This document shows, in pieces, positions 55,037 through 64,000 of a DNA stretch of 64,000 bases; within the stretch, counting starts at the first letter, position 1, and each line of letters starts with the position of its first letter. The translations under genes were made by a program, and so were the position numbers. The notes beneath the pieces are model-generated. The model was not told the DNA's origin and searched no databases. It saw nothing but the letters and a program-made list of their open reading frames with translations. Source of the stretch: Lunularia cruciata (Eukaryota; Streptophyta; Marchantiopsida; Lunulariales; Lunulariaceae); the NCBI GenBank assembly GCA_948567375.1, contig OX419755.1, forward strand, positions 873,001 to 937,000, written 5' to 3'.

Positions 55037-55798
55037 GAAATGCTTCTTTGCAACAAAGGAGGGAATTCTCTTGGGGCATCGAGTGTCAAGCCAAGGTATT
55101 GAAGTCGATGTTGAGAAGGTTAAAGTAATCTCAGCTTTGGAAACCCCAAAGAATATCCGGGAGCTGAGAGCCTTCTTAGGACATGTCGGATACTATGGGC
55201 GTTTCGTGTCAAACTATGCGGTGCTTGTTGCACCCCTTGCAAAGCTACTGAAGAAGTCCAAAGACTACTTGTGGGAAGCCGCACAAGAAGATGCTTTCCA
55301 AGTATTGAAGCGGAAACTAGTTGAAGCACCAACTATGAGGGCCCCAAATTAGGATGTCCCTTTTCATGTGTATGTGGACACTTTGTCCATGGCCATTGGA
55401 GTTGTCTTGGTCAAAAGAACAAGAAGAAGAAGGACTATCTGGTTTATTATGCCAGCCAACAATTATCTATCTCAGAAAAGAACTATTTGACGATTGAACG
55501 AGAAGCACTTGGAATGGTGTATGCCTGCAAAAAATTTTGCCACTACCTGCTGGGATACGAGTTTGTCTTCTATGTTGACCATTACGCATTGCAACATTTG
55601 GTCAAGAAGGCAGATTTGTCTGAGAAAATTGCAAGATGGATCTTGTTGTTACAAGAATTCACATACATTGTACAAGTAAGGAAAGGAGCTTTGCATTCAA
55701 ATGCGGACTTCTTATCCAGGTTAGAAGCTCAAGACCAAGACTTGGAGGTCGATGATTGGTTTCCTGATGAAGAGCTATATCATCTGATGGTTGTTTGA
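55037..55798 (+). pseudogene. Element A RT connection and RNase H
   Basis: Connection (open 54975-55352): ILLGHRVSSQGIEVDVEKVK, FLGHVGYYGRFVSNYAVLVA, LLKKSKDYLWEAAQEDAFQ. RNase H: VYVDTLSMAIGVVL (Asp, about 55374), a frameshift near 55410, then the open stretch 55487-55798 with TIEREALGMVYACKKFCHYL (Glu), YVDHYALQHLVKK (Asp), and RKGALHSNADFLSRLEA (last Asp). All four acidic residues are kept. TGA at 55796-55798 follows. Confidence 0.88.
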
Positions 55799-57108
55799 AG
55801 TATGAGGTATGCGGCCAAATATCACTATTTGCATATGTGTCATTGTCCGAGAGGCTAGACCAGGAGCAAAGGGCAGTCTTCCTCTGGAAGATATGACCGT
55901 ACCAAATTAAAACACAACATTTTGTTTAAGATGGGCAAAGATGAAGTACTTTGGAGATGTTTGGAGGCATACAAAGTTGGAGGAGTCATTGAATCCTTAC
56001 ACTCTGAAGCATCGGGAAGACACTATGCCCTGAAAATACGGTGAAGAAAATCCTTTCAGCAAGGTATTGGTGGCCTACGATGTATAAAGATAGTTACGCC
56101 CATATTCAAAGTTGTGATGCCTGTCAAAGAATAGGGAAACCGACGGCAACATCCCCATGGCCTTTGAAACCAATTTTGCCATTGGCCCCATTTGAGAAAT
56201 GGGGTATTGATTTTGTGTGTCCCATTTAGTCAATTACCAGAGTCACAAGGAAGAGATACATCTTGGTATGCACTGATTATACGACCAAGATTGTAGAAGC
56301 GGAGGCAACACAAAGAGATGATGCGGAAACAATTGCAAAATTTTTCTCCCAAAACATCATTTCCGTTACAGGTGTCCTCTAGAATTGGTCACTGATTGGG
56401 GAACTCATTTTTTGAACTTGATGGTGGAAGCATTAACCAAGTACTTCCAAATTAAACACCGGAAGACCAAGCCTTACAACCCAAAAGTGAATGGACTCAC
56501 GGAGAAGGCCAATGGATTGTTGTGCAAAATTTTGAATAAGGTGATAGTCAATTATACCTACAACTGGGACACAAATTTACTTGCAGCTTTGTGGGCATAT
56601 AGAACAACTGAAAAGATTACTACCAAGCAAACTCCTTATTTCCTGACATATAGATTGCATCTCATACTACAAGTTGAATTTGAAGTACCGATATATTGGA
56701 ATCTTTGCAAAGAACGATTGTCGGAGGAAGAAAGCTAGGATCTTTGGATCCATCAACTGATGTGGTTAGAAGAGAAAAGAGACGATGCAATGAAAACCAC
56801 AAAGGAAGTCTAAGAACAGCAGAAGGTCAAGCACAATAAAAGAATCAAGCCCATGGCTGTTGAGGAAGGGGACTTGGTGTTGTTATGTGACAATTGCCGC
56901 ATATTTCTTCTAGGGAAACTACATTTGAGGTAGATGGAGCCATACCGTGTTATGCACATATATGCCAATGGCTCTATTCAACTTGCAGACCTGGATGGCA
57001 ATCCTTTTGCCACTCGAGTAAATGGGTGGAGGGTTAGAAAATATTGGACTACGGACCCGACTTTGTATAAACAAATGGTTGTTGGTGTTTGCGGGGACGC
57101 TCACATTT
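55799..57108 (+). pseudogene. Element A integrase and pol C-terminus
   Basis: Zinc-binding part: HCPRG-like remnants, RYWWPTMYKDSYAHIQSCDA and CQRIGKP (56041-56150). Core: FEKWGIDFVCP (Asp at about 56206-56214), TDYTTKIVEAEA, LVTDWGTHFLN (Asp, 56394) and NGLTEKAN (Glu, 56502); 35 residues separate the last two, so the DDE(35) triad is intact. Then AALWAYRTTEKITTKQTPY. C-terminus: EEGDLVLL, YANGSIQLADLDGNPFATRV and GWRVRKYW (about 57030), ending before the polypurine tract. Stops at 56227, 56736 and 56810. It would insert the DNA copy. Confidence 0.88.
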
Positions 57109-57121
57109 GAGAGAAGGGGTA
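57109..57121 (+). promoter_or_regulatory. Polypurine tract of element A
   Basis: GAGAGAAGGGGTA lies immediately before the 3' LTR start TGTGG. It is the probable primer for plus-strand synthesis and fixes the LTR's left boundary, upstream of the LTR ORF. Confidence 0.85.
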
Positions 57122-57906
57122 TGTGGTGCCCACATTTTTTTTTTTGGTTTATTAGCATTTAGGAGAAGAAGTAAGCAAAGAAAGCTGAATTGCAAAAGAA
57201 GGAATGGACGGGAGTGTCTTTGGAGGAAATCCAAAGAAGTTGACTTTGGATTTGATGATGGAGGTACTTAAGAGAGGAGTACAAAGAAAGAAGTCCAAAG
57301 AGCATCGTCTTTGGATTGGGAAGCAAAGGCCAATACAAAGACCATCTAACAACCTTGGTACATGGCAAGAAAGTACACTTCAAGAAACAACAGAGGCAGA
57401 AGAAGCATGTCTTGACAGTGACAAGACAACACCACGCAAAAGAAGGGGAAGTTGATTTTGAAATTGACTAAAGAATGACTGCAATTTGGGGTAATATACA
57501 ATTGCAATTGCGCAGGGACAAGTTGAATATGTCAAATAGATTTCCAATCCCTCCGAGTAGTCACTTGGAGTAATGCGTGTCAGGAAGCCAATTGAGAGTG
57601 AAATTTCCAAAATCCAAAAGGGGTTAGAGTGTCTCGTCCAGGAGAAGGAATAGTTTTCCAGTGCCGAAGAACAAGTGAGTAGATCATGGCAAAGAAGGTC
57701 ACAAATGCTATGGCAGTGCCAAGTTTTGCAATTTGTAGGTTGGACGTCGTAGCAAGAATCAAAGTCTTGAATAGACTTTGTATTACTTTCTTAGCACGGA
57801 ATTGGAATTTCAGTTTCCCAAGAATCATGGCAGAGATAGCTACCAATAATTGTGAGGAAGGCCCCAAAGTCAAGGAGAAGAGAGGAAATCCAGCTTGATG
57901 GATTGA
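57122..57906 (+). mobile_element. Element A 3' LTR, left part
   Basis: Starts TGTGGTGCCCACATTTTTTT and follows the 5' LTR (from 43434) base by base with modest divergence, up to AGGAAATCCAGCTTGATGGATTGA. Element B enters there. It includes the start of the LTR ORF (57686-57898: AKKVTNAMAVPSFAICRLDV). Confidence 0.93.
57686..57906 (+). pseudogene. LTR ORF N-terminus, element A 3' LTR copy
   Basis: Seventy open codons: MAKKVTNAMAVPSFAICRLD, then VVARIKVLNRLCITFLARNW, FSFPRIMAEIATNNCEEGPK and KRGNPA, then TGA. The position after pol and inside the 3' LTR is where the ORF would be expressed if transcription starts at the LTR TATA-like box. Element B cuts it. Confidence 0.75.
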
Positions 57907-58334
57907 TGTGGTACCCACATTTTTTGGTTTTTTCAATATAGAGAAGAAGAAGTGTATAGAGAAGTCGGATTGCGCCTGTATGGCCAAAGAAGGTGAAGAA
58001 AAGAGTCTTCGGGATGAAACCCGAGGCAAAGTAGCTTTGGGTCATAACGTGAAGTACTCGGACTTGCCTTGTCAACATACAACCCAAAGTAAGGAGTCTT
58101 TGTATTGGGAGGAGCTCAACCCGAGGCAAATATAGTGTAACAACCTTTCTTCGGGGCGAGAAATTCAAGAAGGGACTGTTCAAAACCGGCAGCCATACGC
58201 GTGAAGTACAATTGATAGTGACAGGCGCATGCAAGAGGTGTGATTTCTCAGTAGAAACTTGAATTGAAGAGGCGCTAGTGTGTAGAGAAGAATTCAAGAG
58301 AGTGAAATTGAGAGACAGTGAGGAAGCAGGAAAG

Positions 58335-60783
58335 ATGGGAGGAGGAAAGAAGAACTCCAAATTTGTAGTGAGGAATCATGCGATTCAGAGGTTAGATGTG
58401 ATTGCGAGAATCAAAGTCTTGAGCCAACTTCGGATCACATTCTTGGCGTGGAACTAGAATGTAAGTTTTCTAGGTTTCATGACCAAGATAATCAAGAGTA
58501 AGTGTCTTATGGCCAAGAGGAAGAGGGGAAGAGAGGAAATCCGGCTTGCTGGACAAAGTCGGATTGGAGATAAGTGCTTGGAAGAGAGGCAAGCATGGAG
58601 CAGGGTGCCACATTCTTGGGGAAGGGAGAAGTAGCAAAAGAAACCCAAGAAGTAAGGGATGCTTTCTCTTTGAAGAGAAGAAAGAATAGGTATAAGGTTG
58701 AGAGTTACAAAGATCCAATGAAGAGAGGGATCGTGAGTGCTCTCATGGCAATCCTAAAGCCGGAGAGGATGAACTATGTGATGAAACACCAAGCAGTGTT
58801 CTTCCATAAGATGTTTGCAGGAGACCTTATCAATTGGGCAAGGTGCTTCCATGGAAGGAAAAGACAGATGGTGTGGAATTTGCAGGATAAGTCGCCTCCA
58901 CACTACATCATGCTGTTTGCAGCACATTTCTACCTCGGGTTGAATTTGCTCAATTTGGCAGAGTGCAGTAGGTGTCTCACTTCCATCCCGTCTTGAGAAG
59001 AGAAGGCGACATGGAGGAGCAGCAATACATTCTTCAAATCCTAAGCATTGATGAGTACTATGCAAAGACGAGAAAGAGCATGGAGATAGAAGTGAGTACT
59101 CTGAAGTCAAAGAAGCGGAGTCAACAAGGAGAAGGCAAAGATGTGGAGAAGACAAGACCTTGGAAGACCAGGACAGGAAACCCAAGGAGAGGCATAGTGG
59201 TGATCACGTCAGAAGAGGAAGACTCGAAAGGTGAAGCTGAGTGCAAGTCCGAAGACTCAAAACACAAGGAAGAACCCAAGCTCACGCTGCAAAATGGAGA
59301 TACAAGTAGCGATAGTGATGAAGGTGAAGAGATGACGTCGGTGCTTGTTGCGGAAGAAGAAGAAGAAGAAGAAGAAGTTCGGGTAGAGCTCAAGGAAGAA
59401 AATAATGTGAAGTTGGAAGACGAAGTACCCGAGCCAGAGGAGAAGAATTTTACAATTCAGAGAGGATTTTGGTCAAGACACAAGGCAAAGTGTGAAGCGG
59501 GTCTGAGTAAGGCAAGGGAAGAAGGGAATGCTAGCTTGGGAAGTGAAGCGTCTGTTCCGATACGACAATTGGAGAGAAGAAAACGAGTATTGGGTGAAGA
59601 AGAGGTAAAGAAGGAGATCTCTACGCAAATGGAAGTAGGTGCGAGTGATGGAGTGGAGTACCTGCAAGAAATTGTGAGCCCGTTGTTGGTGAAGTTGGAG
59701 CACAAGAAGAAGGAGATGCAATCCACCTGTCCGGAGGTGAAGGCTGTGTTACAAGTATTGGCAAGATTGGAAGAAGAGAACTCGGAGTTGAAGAAGAGTA
59801 TAACCCAAGGCAAGGAGGAAAGGGAAGTACTGCAAGGGAAGGCAGTATTACAGAATCAAGTTATTGAGGACTTGAAGAGAGAAGCGAGGTATCAAGAAGA
59901 ACTTGTGAAGAAGAGTGACATAGCAAGGGAGAGATAGGTAGCAAAGTATGAAATCTTGAAGCAACAATTTGCTGATTCCAGAATAGAAATTATCCATGCT
60001 ATGGCGAGGGTAGCAGAAAAGGAGCAAGAACTCAATAGAGTGATGGAGAGTGTAGAAGAGAAGAAGCAATTATGGAAACGGGAGTTGACAATGAGATATA
60101 GGGAAGAAGAGCGATTACGAGAGTTACTTTTTAATCAGGAGGAGAAGATTGTGCAGAAGGAGAAGGAGAAAGAAATTGTGAAAGCCGAGTTTGAGGCAGA
60201 GTTGGCAACTTACAAGGAAGATTGGCCTGTAGATCGGGAGCGTGAAAGGAAGATGAGATTGGAGCCATTGAAGGAGATCATAATCAGGATGAATGCGATG
60301 CTTAGTACAGAAGCCAGTGTTCATATTGAAGAGACGAGGCTGCACGAGTTGAAGTTGTTGGTGCAGGAGATGAGGAGGAGACATGCAAAGGATACAGACT
60401 TGAATCTTGTGTTAATTAGTCTCAAGACTTGGGTAGATAGGAAGATATTGGAGGTCAAAGACAATATCACGATTAGATTAGATCTAGTGAAATTAGAGAT
60501 AGATAAACTTCAGAAAGATGTTAGAGCCAAACCCAAAGTAGATGAAGTAGGAGTCTAGATGTCTTCAAAGTTACCATTGGAGACATTAGAGAAGAATGGG
60601 TCAGCAAATAAAGAGTTAGATAGATTACCCAGTAGTGAAATTTTAGATCAAGAAAGAGAATTTTTAGATCTGGTAGAAGATGTAGGAATTATGAAACCCA
60701 AGGACAGAGTAGTAGGAAGTACAGTTACTTTGGGTTCAAGTTTGAAAGCCAAAGAAGAGGTAGACATTGGATCGGATAAATAA
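58335..60783 (+). pseudogene. LTR-encoded coiled-coil ORF, element B copy (reference)
   Basis: About 816 codons. Start MGGGKKNSKF (58335), same as copy D. N-terminal domain: RLDVIARIKVLSQLRITFLA, then KVESYKDPMKRGIVSALMAI, AVFFHKMFAGDLINWARCFH and PPHYIMLFAAHFYLGLNLLN (58893-58952). Acidic linker 59200-59420 (a Glu run at 59356-59376). Coil from 59650 to about 60480: EEENSELKKSITQGKEEREV, EEKIVQKEKEKEIVKAEFEA, QEMRRRHAKDTDLN. Tail 60559-60783, ending EEVDIGSDK. Breaks: TAG 58455, a shift near 58500, a 4-bp loss near 58970, TAG 59935 and TAG 60556. No catalytic motif, signal peptide or membrane span is seen. The polarity is that of gag-pol. Function unknown; a loose similarity to plant-transposon accessory proteins is possible but untested. 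Confidence 0.82.
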
Positions 60784-60897
60784 CCAATTTGAGATTTGAA
60801 TAGGCAGATATGAAGAGGTGCATTGTCATTTCAGATCTGTAGGTTTGTAGAGTCATTAGGAAGAGGTGCATTAGGAAGATAACTGTCGATTGCTTCA

Positions 60898-60906
60898 CTA
60901 TTTAAG
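60898..60906 (+). promoter_or_regulatory. TATA-like box of the element B LTR
   Basis: CTATTTAAG lies 115 bp after the ORF stop and is followed by AGTGGCATTCGCAG; GATAAAGCG follows about 50 bp downstream. In the short LTR the same place reads AATAAA (10432). This fits a core promoter and a poly(A) signal close together, defining U3-R. Confidence 0.6.
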
Positions 60907-61581
60907 AGTGGCATTCGCAGTCTTATGTTATTCAATGCTCATAATTTTGAGAATAGATAAAGCGAAGTGTTGTGAAGCAGTGCTCGTCGCTTGAGCTTGA
61001 TTCCGAGTATCAGCTTTGCAATTGTGTTTGTGAGTGTGTGAAGATTTTGAAGTGCAAGTCAGAGTGCTTGTTGGATGTTGGATTCTGTAGCCTTGGTCTT
61101 CATTCTGTGTGTTTGATCCTAAGTGAAGTGCAATTAGAGCAATGCCTTGACAGATCTGAGAGGAATTGTAGTGTTGGTAGTATTCTGCATTTGTGAGTGT
61201 AGCGTAGTGTTGATGTGAAGCAATTTTGATCAAGGAAGTTGTGCCTTCAGTGGAAGGGTGGAACACAATTCTGAGGCAAAGTCATTTTGCAATGAAGTGC
61301 CATTTTTGGGAGAGCTTGAATCATCACAATCAAGATTGTTTGGAAAGAATTGATGGAGTTGTGATTAAGGAGTGTGAATTCGTGATTAGACTGCGAATCA
61401 GTGCTTGTTACTCTCTTTTGGGTGTGGATTCTACCTGAGAGATTAAAGACGCAACCAAGAAGAACTACATGTTACTGTTTGACTTCATATTTGGACATTA
61501 TTGACTCGTATCTCTACGGGAACAAACTTTACTTACACAATTACTGCAAAAGTGATATTTGGCGGGTTGTCACATGATTTT

Positions 61582-61599
61582 TGGCGCCGCTGCTGGGGA
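61582..61599 (+). promoter_or_regulatory. Primer-binding site of element B
   Basis: TGGCGCCGCTGCTGGGGA lies 7 bp after the LTR end. It differs at two positions from TGGCGCCGTTGCCGGGGA, the tRNA-Asp-type site known in Athila-like plant elements, and is the best preserved in the window. Confidence 0.85.
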
Positions 61600-62208
61600 A
61601 GAGGTACAGCCTCAGACAAGCACATTGTATCAAGGTCCGAGGTTTGGACCAAGGGTGTATAACCCCAATGCTCCTCCACAAAGACCACTAATGAGCAACC
61701 AAAATTGACCTCAAAATGTTGCACCCGGAGCCTGTTACAATTGTGGCTCGATGGGACATTGGTCTCCAAACTGTCCAAAGCGAAGAAGGCAAATTGGGTA
61801 CATTCTCCTATGCAAAAATTGCAAAGGATCGGGCCATACGGGCAACCAGTGCCCTCACCCACCAAACCCAAAGCCGCCTGTAAAATATGTACAGACCCCC
61901 GCTGAGCGTGTAGCAATTCAGGCAAAGGGAGATATGAATGTAAATTGCATCATGCTTGAGGAGGAGAGACTTCAGGAAGGGAATCCAGCCTCGAAAGGGG
62001 AATGGCCAGACCTTGAAATTTTGAAGGTTGAGACACACGTAAGTAAGAAGAAGCATGATCCCAAAGAATTGAGTACAACCTCGTCATCTTCCAAAAAGGC
62101 GAAGAGATTGCGCCCAAAGGCAATTCTTTTTGCCAAGGAGGAAAAGATCCTCTCGAAAGCCAAAGCTAAAGCCTTGTAGAATGAACTGAAGGAGGCACTA
62201 CTCAGAAC
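61600..62208 (+). pseudogene. Element B gag, C-terminal part only
   Basis: The primer site runs within a few bases into GAGGTACAGCCTCAGACAAG, which equals element A from about 52617. About 1.6 kb of gag, including the first zinc knuckle, is therefore deleted. Kept: CYNCGSMGHWSPNC (61733-61774) and CKNCKGSGHTGNQC (61811-61852), then the Lys/Glu-rich end SEGEWPDLEILKVETHVSKK-like and SKAKAKAL. TAG at 62177 and the solo LTR at 62209 interrupt it. With no capsid part, this copy could move only with gag from another copy. Confidence 0.85.
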
Positions 62209-62896
62209 TGTAACACCCATTTGTGCATGTGTGTGGTATTGTGATATTTAGCTTAGTATTACAAGTACTTAAGAGATATTATTGATAAAACATGGTTCTA
62301 TATTAGTCATGGTTAGCTAAAGTTAGTCATAGCTAAGATAGAGGGGACCTTACTTTAGAGGAAGTAGAAAAGATGAGCACCACTATTTTGGATTTTAGTG
62401 TATTGACTTGGTATTATTCCTAGGTGTTTGGCTTTGAGGAAAGAGTTGAGAACTCTTGGGCCCGCAAGCCTTTTTGTTTTGAATTCTTCTTTAGTCCAAG
62501 GATAGCCCATGTGAAGGAATCCTTGACTTAGTGGTTGGGTCAAGATAAGACCACATGCTTAGGGGAATATGCCCATGTGAATAGATATTCCTTTCTACTT
62601 TTTGACTTTACTTGACTTTTAGTCTAGTAACTTGAGTTACTACGGTAATTAGTAACTTTGGTACGTAACTATTTCACAAGTATATAAACAAGGGGTGAGG
62701 AGGTACTCATCATCCTTTCATTTGCAACTATCTCTCTCTCATTGAGTTCTCTAGTGAGCAATGTCTTGAGTCTTGGAGTGTTAGCCTTGGAGGAGTATGA
62801 TGGAGTTGGGGTTCTTTGCCTTCTTAGTCCATGGTGCGCTACCATAATAGCCATTAGAGGTTCATCCTGAGTGAGAGATAGGCCGGCTCACAGAAC
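62203..62896 (+). mobile_element. Unrelated 682-bp solo LTR (62209-62890) with CAGAAC duplication
   Basis: It starts TGTAACACCCATTTGTGC and ends GATAGGCCGGCTCA, flanked by CAGAAC on both sides (62203-62208 and 62891-62896). Removing it and one CAGAAC restores the alignment with gag of element A (ACTCxGxxxxCGGGAxxTGAGTTTGG). TG..CA ends plus a TATA box TATATAAACAAGGGG (62680-62694) indicate an LTR. The TGTAACACCC start is seen in several plant Gypsy and Copia LTRs. No coding part. The polarity follows the TATA box. Confidence 0.85.
62680..62694 (+). promoter_or_regulatory. TATA box of the 682-bp solo LTR
   Basis: TATATAAACAAGGGG lies about 470 bp into the LTR, a usual place for a plant LTR core promoter. 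It is followed by GCAACTATCTCTCTCTC and a short R-U5. Confidence 0.6.
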
Positions 62897-63476
62897 TCGG
62901 GAACTGAGTTTGGAGGAGGAGACGAAGATGAAGCCTCTTGTTTTTCCGGCGGACATCTGATCCAAAGTAAAGGGTCTGATCCAAGCCGAGGTGGGCCAAC
63001 CCGAGGAACCCTGGGTTAAGGCCACTAGCAATCGTATCACCATTTTGAAACGTCCCAAAGTAAAAAGGGAACATGGAGAAACTTTGAACCCAAAGGCAAA
63101 AGTGAAGACGGTCAAATTGGGAGGAGTACCCCAATACAATATTGTAGCGGATTTGGCAGCCACAAATGCCAACTTTACATTCAACCAATTGTGGGAGGAC
63201 AACAAGCCGTACAAGAAGCAGCTAGATTTGGCCCTTAAGAAGGCAAGGTCAATGTCAAAGAAGGACCTGCCTGCTATTTATCTTATTGAACAAGAAGATC
63301 TAGGATCCTCCGAGGTGGATGCGGAGATTGCAGGGTGCATGATCACATTGATACCCATTGATTTGGGGTCCGGTGTGAATGTCATGACCGAGGACACTGC
63401 AAATCGACTCGGGTATCATACGTTTGAGCCAACACCCCAAGTGTTGAAATTTGCAGACCAAACCAGGAGATGACCT
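62897..63476 (+). pseudogene. Element B gag end and protease
   Basis: Continues MSLEEETKMKPLVFPADI-like gag end; the open frame 62991-63473 is QPEEPWVKATSNRITILKRP, VKLGGVPQYNIVADLAATNA, then protease GCMITLIPIDLGSGVNVMTE (63337 onward) and LGYHTFEPTPQVLKFADQTR. The active site has Asp kept but Ser/Thr changed to Leu (DLG). TGA at 63471-63473 replaces a Trp codon (element A: RRWPLGML). Confidence 0.82.
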
Positions 63477-64000
63477 TTGGGCATGCTGTCAAACATAACC
63501 ATGATCATTGGGGGAGTGCCCTTCAAGTTGAATTACATTGTGTTGCGACCAGTGACAAAGACTGGTTACCCTCTGTTGATCGGAAGACCCTGGTTGTATA
63601 GTGCACAAGTTGTGGTGGATTGGCATCAGCAGAAGTTAAGATTCAAGGACGTTTCGTCCAAAGATTAGAAGCTGGTGACTGTGAGTTGGATGAAAGTTCT
63701 CCATCTTGGGGAATCAAGTTTGTCAAAAGAGGAGGACGAATCCAAAGACTCATCGTCTTTGTCCTCAGACAAAGACGAAGTCCAAGTTAACTATTTGGAA
63801 TGTTACGAGGTGGATGTCAAAGACAAAGATCCATATGACATCGCCTCGGGGGAACCTGACTTGGAGGAAGGGGGTTTGATGGCAGCTTGCCTCGGGTTAA
63901 GCCAAGTAAGCCACGTTGAAGGAGTCGTCAACCCCAATGACTGTCAAGATGTTATCTTGACTAAAGGTAAAATTTTAAAATTTTTGAAGACAATCACTTC
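63477..64000 (+). pseudogene. Element B protease end and pol linker (runs off the window)
   Basis: The open frame 63477-63668 (GVPFKLNYIVLRPVTKTGYP, LLIGRPWLYSAQVVVDWHQQ) ends with TAG, then the Ser/Asp-rich linker LSKEEDESKDSSSLSSDKDE, NYLECYEVDVKDKDPYDIAS and NPNDCQDVIL. This matches element A 53838-54350. RT would begin just past the window edge. Confidence 0.82.

Larger units (their letters stand above)
43434..57906 (+). mobile_element. Element A: nearly complete family-1 retrotransposon
   Basis: Order: 5' LTR 43434-50983 (3745 bp after removing the reverse LTR inside it), primer site 50991-51008, gag, protease, RT, RNase H, integrase, polypurine tract 57109-57121, and the 3' LTR from 57122, cut at 57906 by element B. 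The internal part is 6.14 kb. The first 780 bp of the two LTRs are very similar (TTATTAGCATTTxGGAGAAG and on). It sits in the protease gene of element I; the left flank is CTAAA, and the right flank lies beyond the window. Confidence 0.93.
57907..61574 (+). mobile_element. Element B 5' LTR
   Basis: Starts TGTGGTACCCACATTTTTTGG and ends GGCGGGTTGTCACA, directly before the primer site. It is the reference copy for the family: short leader, ORF 58335-60783, TATA-like box 60898-60906, ATAAAGCG about 55 bp later, and 0.6 kb of R-U5. The terminal bases TGTG..CACA form a 4-bp inverted pair. Confidence 0.95.
57907..64000 (+). mobile_element. Element B: family-1 retrotransposon, 5' part
   Basis: 5' LTR 57907-61574 (3668 bp), primer site 61582-61599, then gag lacking its N-terminal part, an unrelated solo LTR (62209-62890), protease, and the beginning of pol at the window end. 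It is inserted in the 3' LTR of element A in the same orientation. The left flank is ATTGA (57902-57906); the other end is outside the window. It has fewer breaks than other copies and is probably the youngest element here, with D. Confidence 0.92.

Noticed and set aside
1-64000. CRISPR array, bacterial operons, rRNA or tRNA genes
   Set aside because: No regularly spaced short repeats, no gene packing with ribosome sites and no recognisable RNA gene; LTR nesting and plant-type primer sites indicate a plant nucleus.

Overview
The window looks like a piece of a very large, repeat-rich land-plant nuclear genome, most likely a non-flowering seed plant such as a gymnosperm. That assignment is inference from the transposon types and their decay; no species marker was found. 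I see no intact host gene, no rRNA or tRNA gene and no prokaryotic feature. Almost all 64 kb is nested Ty3/Gypsy LTR retrotransposon DNA, most of it broken by stops and frameshifts. Coordinates given for coding stretches are therefore extents of homology, not start-to-stop genes.

One family, here called family 1, dominates. It has Tat/Athila-like gag-pol, a tRNA-Asp-type primer site just inside the 5' LTR, and the polypurine tract GAGAGAAGGGGTA before the 3' LTR. Its LTRs are unusually long, about 3.6-3.8 kb. Each full-length LTR carries a sense ORF of about 810-830 codons: an N-terminal globular domain, an acidic linker, a long Glu/Lys coiled coil and a conserved C-terminal tail. A conserved CTATTTAAAG TATA-like box lies about 100-120 bp after the ORF stop, so the ORF sits in U3, upstream of the LTR promoter. 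In genomic RNA it would be reached only downstream of pol, the position of nef or sag in retroviruses. This is the most interesting system in the window. Fourteen LTR pieces are visible, including a short lineage (1.8-1.9 kb) that lost most of the ORF but kept and doubled its tail.

Layout. 1-13465: a family-1 5' LTR and gag start, split by a second Gypsy element (family 2, 1110-12014). Family 2 has a gag remnant, RNase H, integrase and a C-terminal PHD finger, and is itself split by two family-1 LTRs (3423-7253 and 9137-11048). 13466-20682: family 3 (LTR-like DNA, gag, protease), split by a reverse-strand solo LTR at 16437-20204 with a perfect TGGAG duplication. 20683-23330: 3' half of a family-1 pol, polypurine tract and 3' LTR start. 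23331-24185 and 29775-32160: apparent pre-insertion DNA, separated by a short solo LTR (duplication TTCAC) that contains a reverse long solo LTR (duplication GTGCA).

32160-43433: three family-1 LTR pieces in a row, then a decayed gag-protease interior. 43434-57906: the best element (A): 5' LTR split by a reverse solo LTR, gag with three zinc knuckles, protease, RT, RNase H, integrase with an intact DDE triad, polypurine tract and 3' LTR start. 57907-64000: a second element (B) inserted in A's 3' LTR. B has a complete 5' LTR with the best ORF copy, a primer site, a deletion of N-terminal gag, and an unrelated 682-bp solo LTR. The gag-pol products would form particles, copy the RNA and integrate it. 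The role of the LTR-borne coiled-coil protein is unknown.
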